Below, one piece after another: positions 40,197 through 40,687 of a stretch of DNA of 40,687 nucleotides (positions are counted from its first letter, which is position 1; each line of letters opens with the position of its first letter). Below the pieces are notes generated by a model. It was not told where the DNA came from, ran no database searches, and worked only from the letters and a program-made list of their open reading frames with translations. Origin of the DNA: Oscillatoriales cyanobacterium (GTDB lineage Bacteria; Cyanobacteriota; Cyanobacteriia; Cyanobacteriales; Microcoleaceae); the NCBI GenBank assembly GCA_004292745.1, contig RDXH01000082.1, positions 1 to 40,687 on the forward strand. The letters are read 5' to 3'. The position numbers and the translations under genes were made by a program.

Positions 40197-40687
40197 ATGC
40201 AGCCCAACGACGATCGCCCGTTGCAAGCCGTCCCTGACGAAAACGAACTGCTAAAATTAGTTGATGGCCTCATCTTCGAGAAAACTGGGAAACATCTTAA
40301 CACGCTACAACGGCTACTGTTTCAGGGAATGTATGATGGCAAAACCTACGAAGCGATCGCCAGCGACACCCGCTACACTACAAAATATGTCCGAGAAGTC
40401 GGCTACAAGCTGCTCAAAACTCTCTCCGCAGAAATATCAGCAATACTTCAAACTTCGGCAGAGATTATATTCATCAATACGTCGAATACGTCCACACCCT
40501 CAACCTCAAACCCTGTCTTTCTCCGCCTAGCAACTCCGACAACGATCGCTCCACTGAATCGAAATTCAAAACTCAGATAGAACGGCTGGAAATTGATGTC
40601 GCTGATGTTGTTTGCAAATTGCACAGTCAAGGTATCGAACCATGCCAAATCGCTTTGGTGCTTGGTGTGCCGGATGTGGTAATTGAC
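40197..40687 (+). pseudogene. vMAP-type N-terminal HTH protein, frameshifted, runs off the window
   Basis: The first frame (40197-40580) begins with an HTH domain that I recognise from vWA-MoxR-associated proteins (vMAP) and related NACHT/AAA-like proteins of cyanobacteria: LLKLVDGLIFEKTGKHLNTLQRLLFQGMYDGKTYEAIA, then YVREVGYKLLKTLSAE. At about 40445-40455 the likely continuation moves to another frame (NFGRDYIHQYVEYVHTLNL), which stays open to the end of the window with a second helical segment (VADVVCKLHSQGIEPCQIAL). In intact homologues the HTH domain is followed by 'KLW..LS..L...V.K.NF', so the shifted frame fits. The gene is either a pseudogene or needs frameshifting; downstream domains are outside the window. 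Confidence 0.6.

Overview
The window comes from a filamentous cyanobacterium, most likely an Oscillatoriales-type genome (Microcoleus/Oscillatoria-like). The signs are many HIP1-type octamers (GCGATCGC) throughout, heptameric short tandem repeats (STRR) between genes, several families of dispersed palindromic repeats, Ser/Thr kinases with Pro-rich tails, a GUN4-domain fragment, a DUF3747-SLH protein, and the cyanobacterial form of ribose-phosphate pyrophosphokinase. No rRNA, prophage, complete transposase or CRISPR array was seen. One tRNA (His) is present.

Layout. 1-2.5 kb: a 5'-decayed secreted-protein remnant, an Imm30-like immunity protein with an antitoxin-like tail, and an orphan HigA-like antitoxin beside a MITE-like repeat. 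2.5-6.9 kb: a GHL10-type glycosidase-like protein, an FAD/NAD oxidoreductase that corresponds to the N-terminal half of cyanobacterial SelD fusions but lacks the SelD half, a conserved membrane protein and a PuuD-like glutamine amidotransferase. 6.9-8.7 kb: a minus-strand run with a CPXCG protein, an SRPBCC protein, a RelE/HigA-like toxin-antitoxin pair, a scar of a second SRPBCC gene and a second orphan HigA. 8.7-13 kb: a minus-strand block of radical SAM protein, lspA, bioY and bioB. 13.1-17.6 kb: the phosphate transporter genes pstS-pstC-pstA-pstB behind a Pho-box-like site, with repeats inserted between the genes. 17.6-25 kb: aldo/keto reductase, M20 amidohydrolase, bioD, Ser/Thr kinase, YqeY-like protein and prs. 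25-32 kb: a DUF3747-SLH envelope protein and a two-gene overlapping operon of a 1434-residue SF1 helicase and an unrecognised winged-helix-like partner. 32-35 kb: tRNA-His, a broken kinase-GUN4 gene, and sirB/cbiX with cobA (siroheme/cobalamin branch). 35-40.7 kb: small regulators and toxin-antitoxin genes, a striking HIP1-core tandem array, an RTX-repeat protein, and the frameshifted start of a vMAP-type HTH protein that runs off the window.

How the genes work together. The biotin genes bioB, bioY and bioD (synthesis and uptake) lie within 10 kb in two separate places. PstSCAB is a complete high-affinity phosphate importer. CobA and SirB supply two of the three steps from uroporphyrinogen III to siroheme. 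The intergenic regions and small-gene clusters look strongly remodelled: MITE-like elements, STRRs, gene scars and truncated genes sit between otherwise ordinary housekeeping genes.

The best candidates for something undescribed are the SF1-helicase/winged-helix operon (26753-31958), the Imm30-antitoxin fusion (1045-1626), the SelD-less oxidoreductase (4079-5248), the HIP1-core tandem array (37272-37737) and the C-terminal region of the RTX protein. All family assignments come from recognising sequence motifs by eye; no database search was run.
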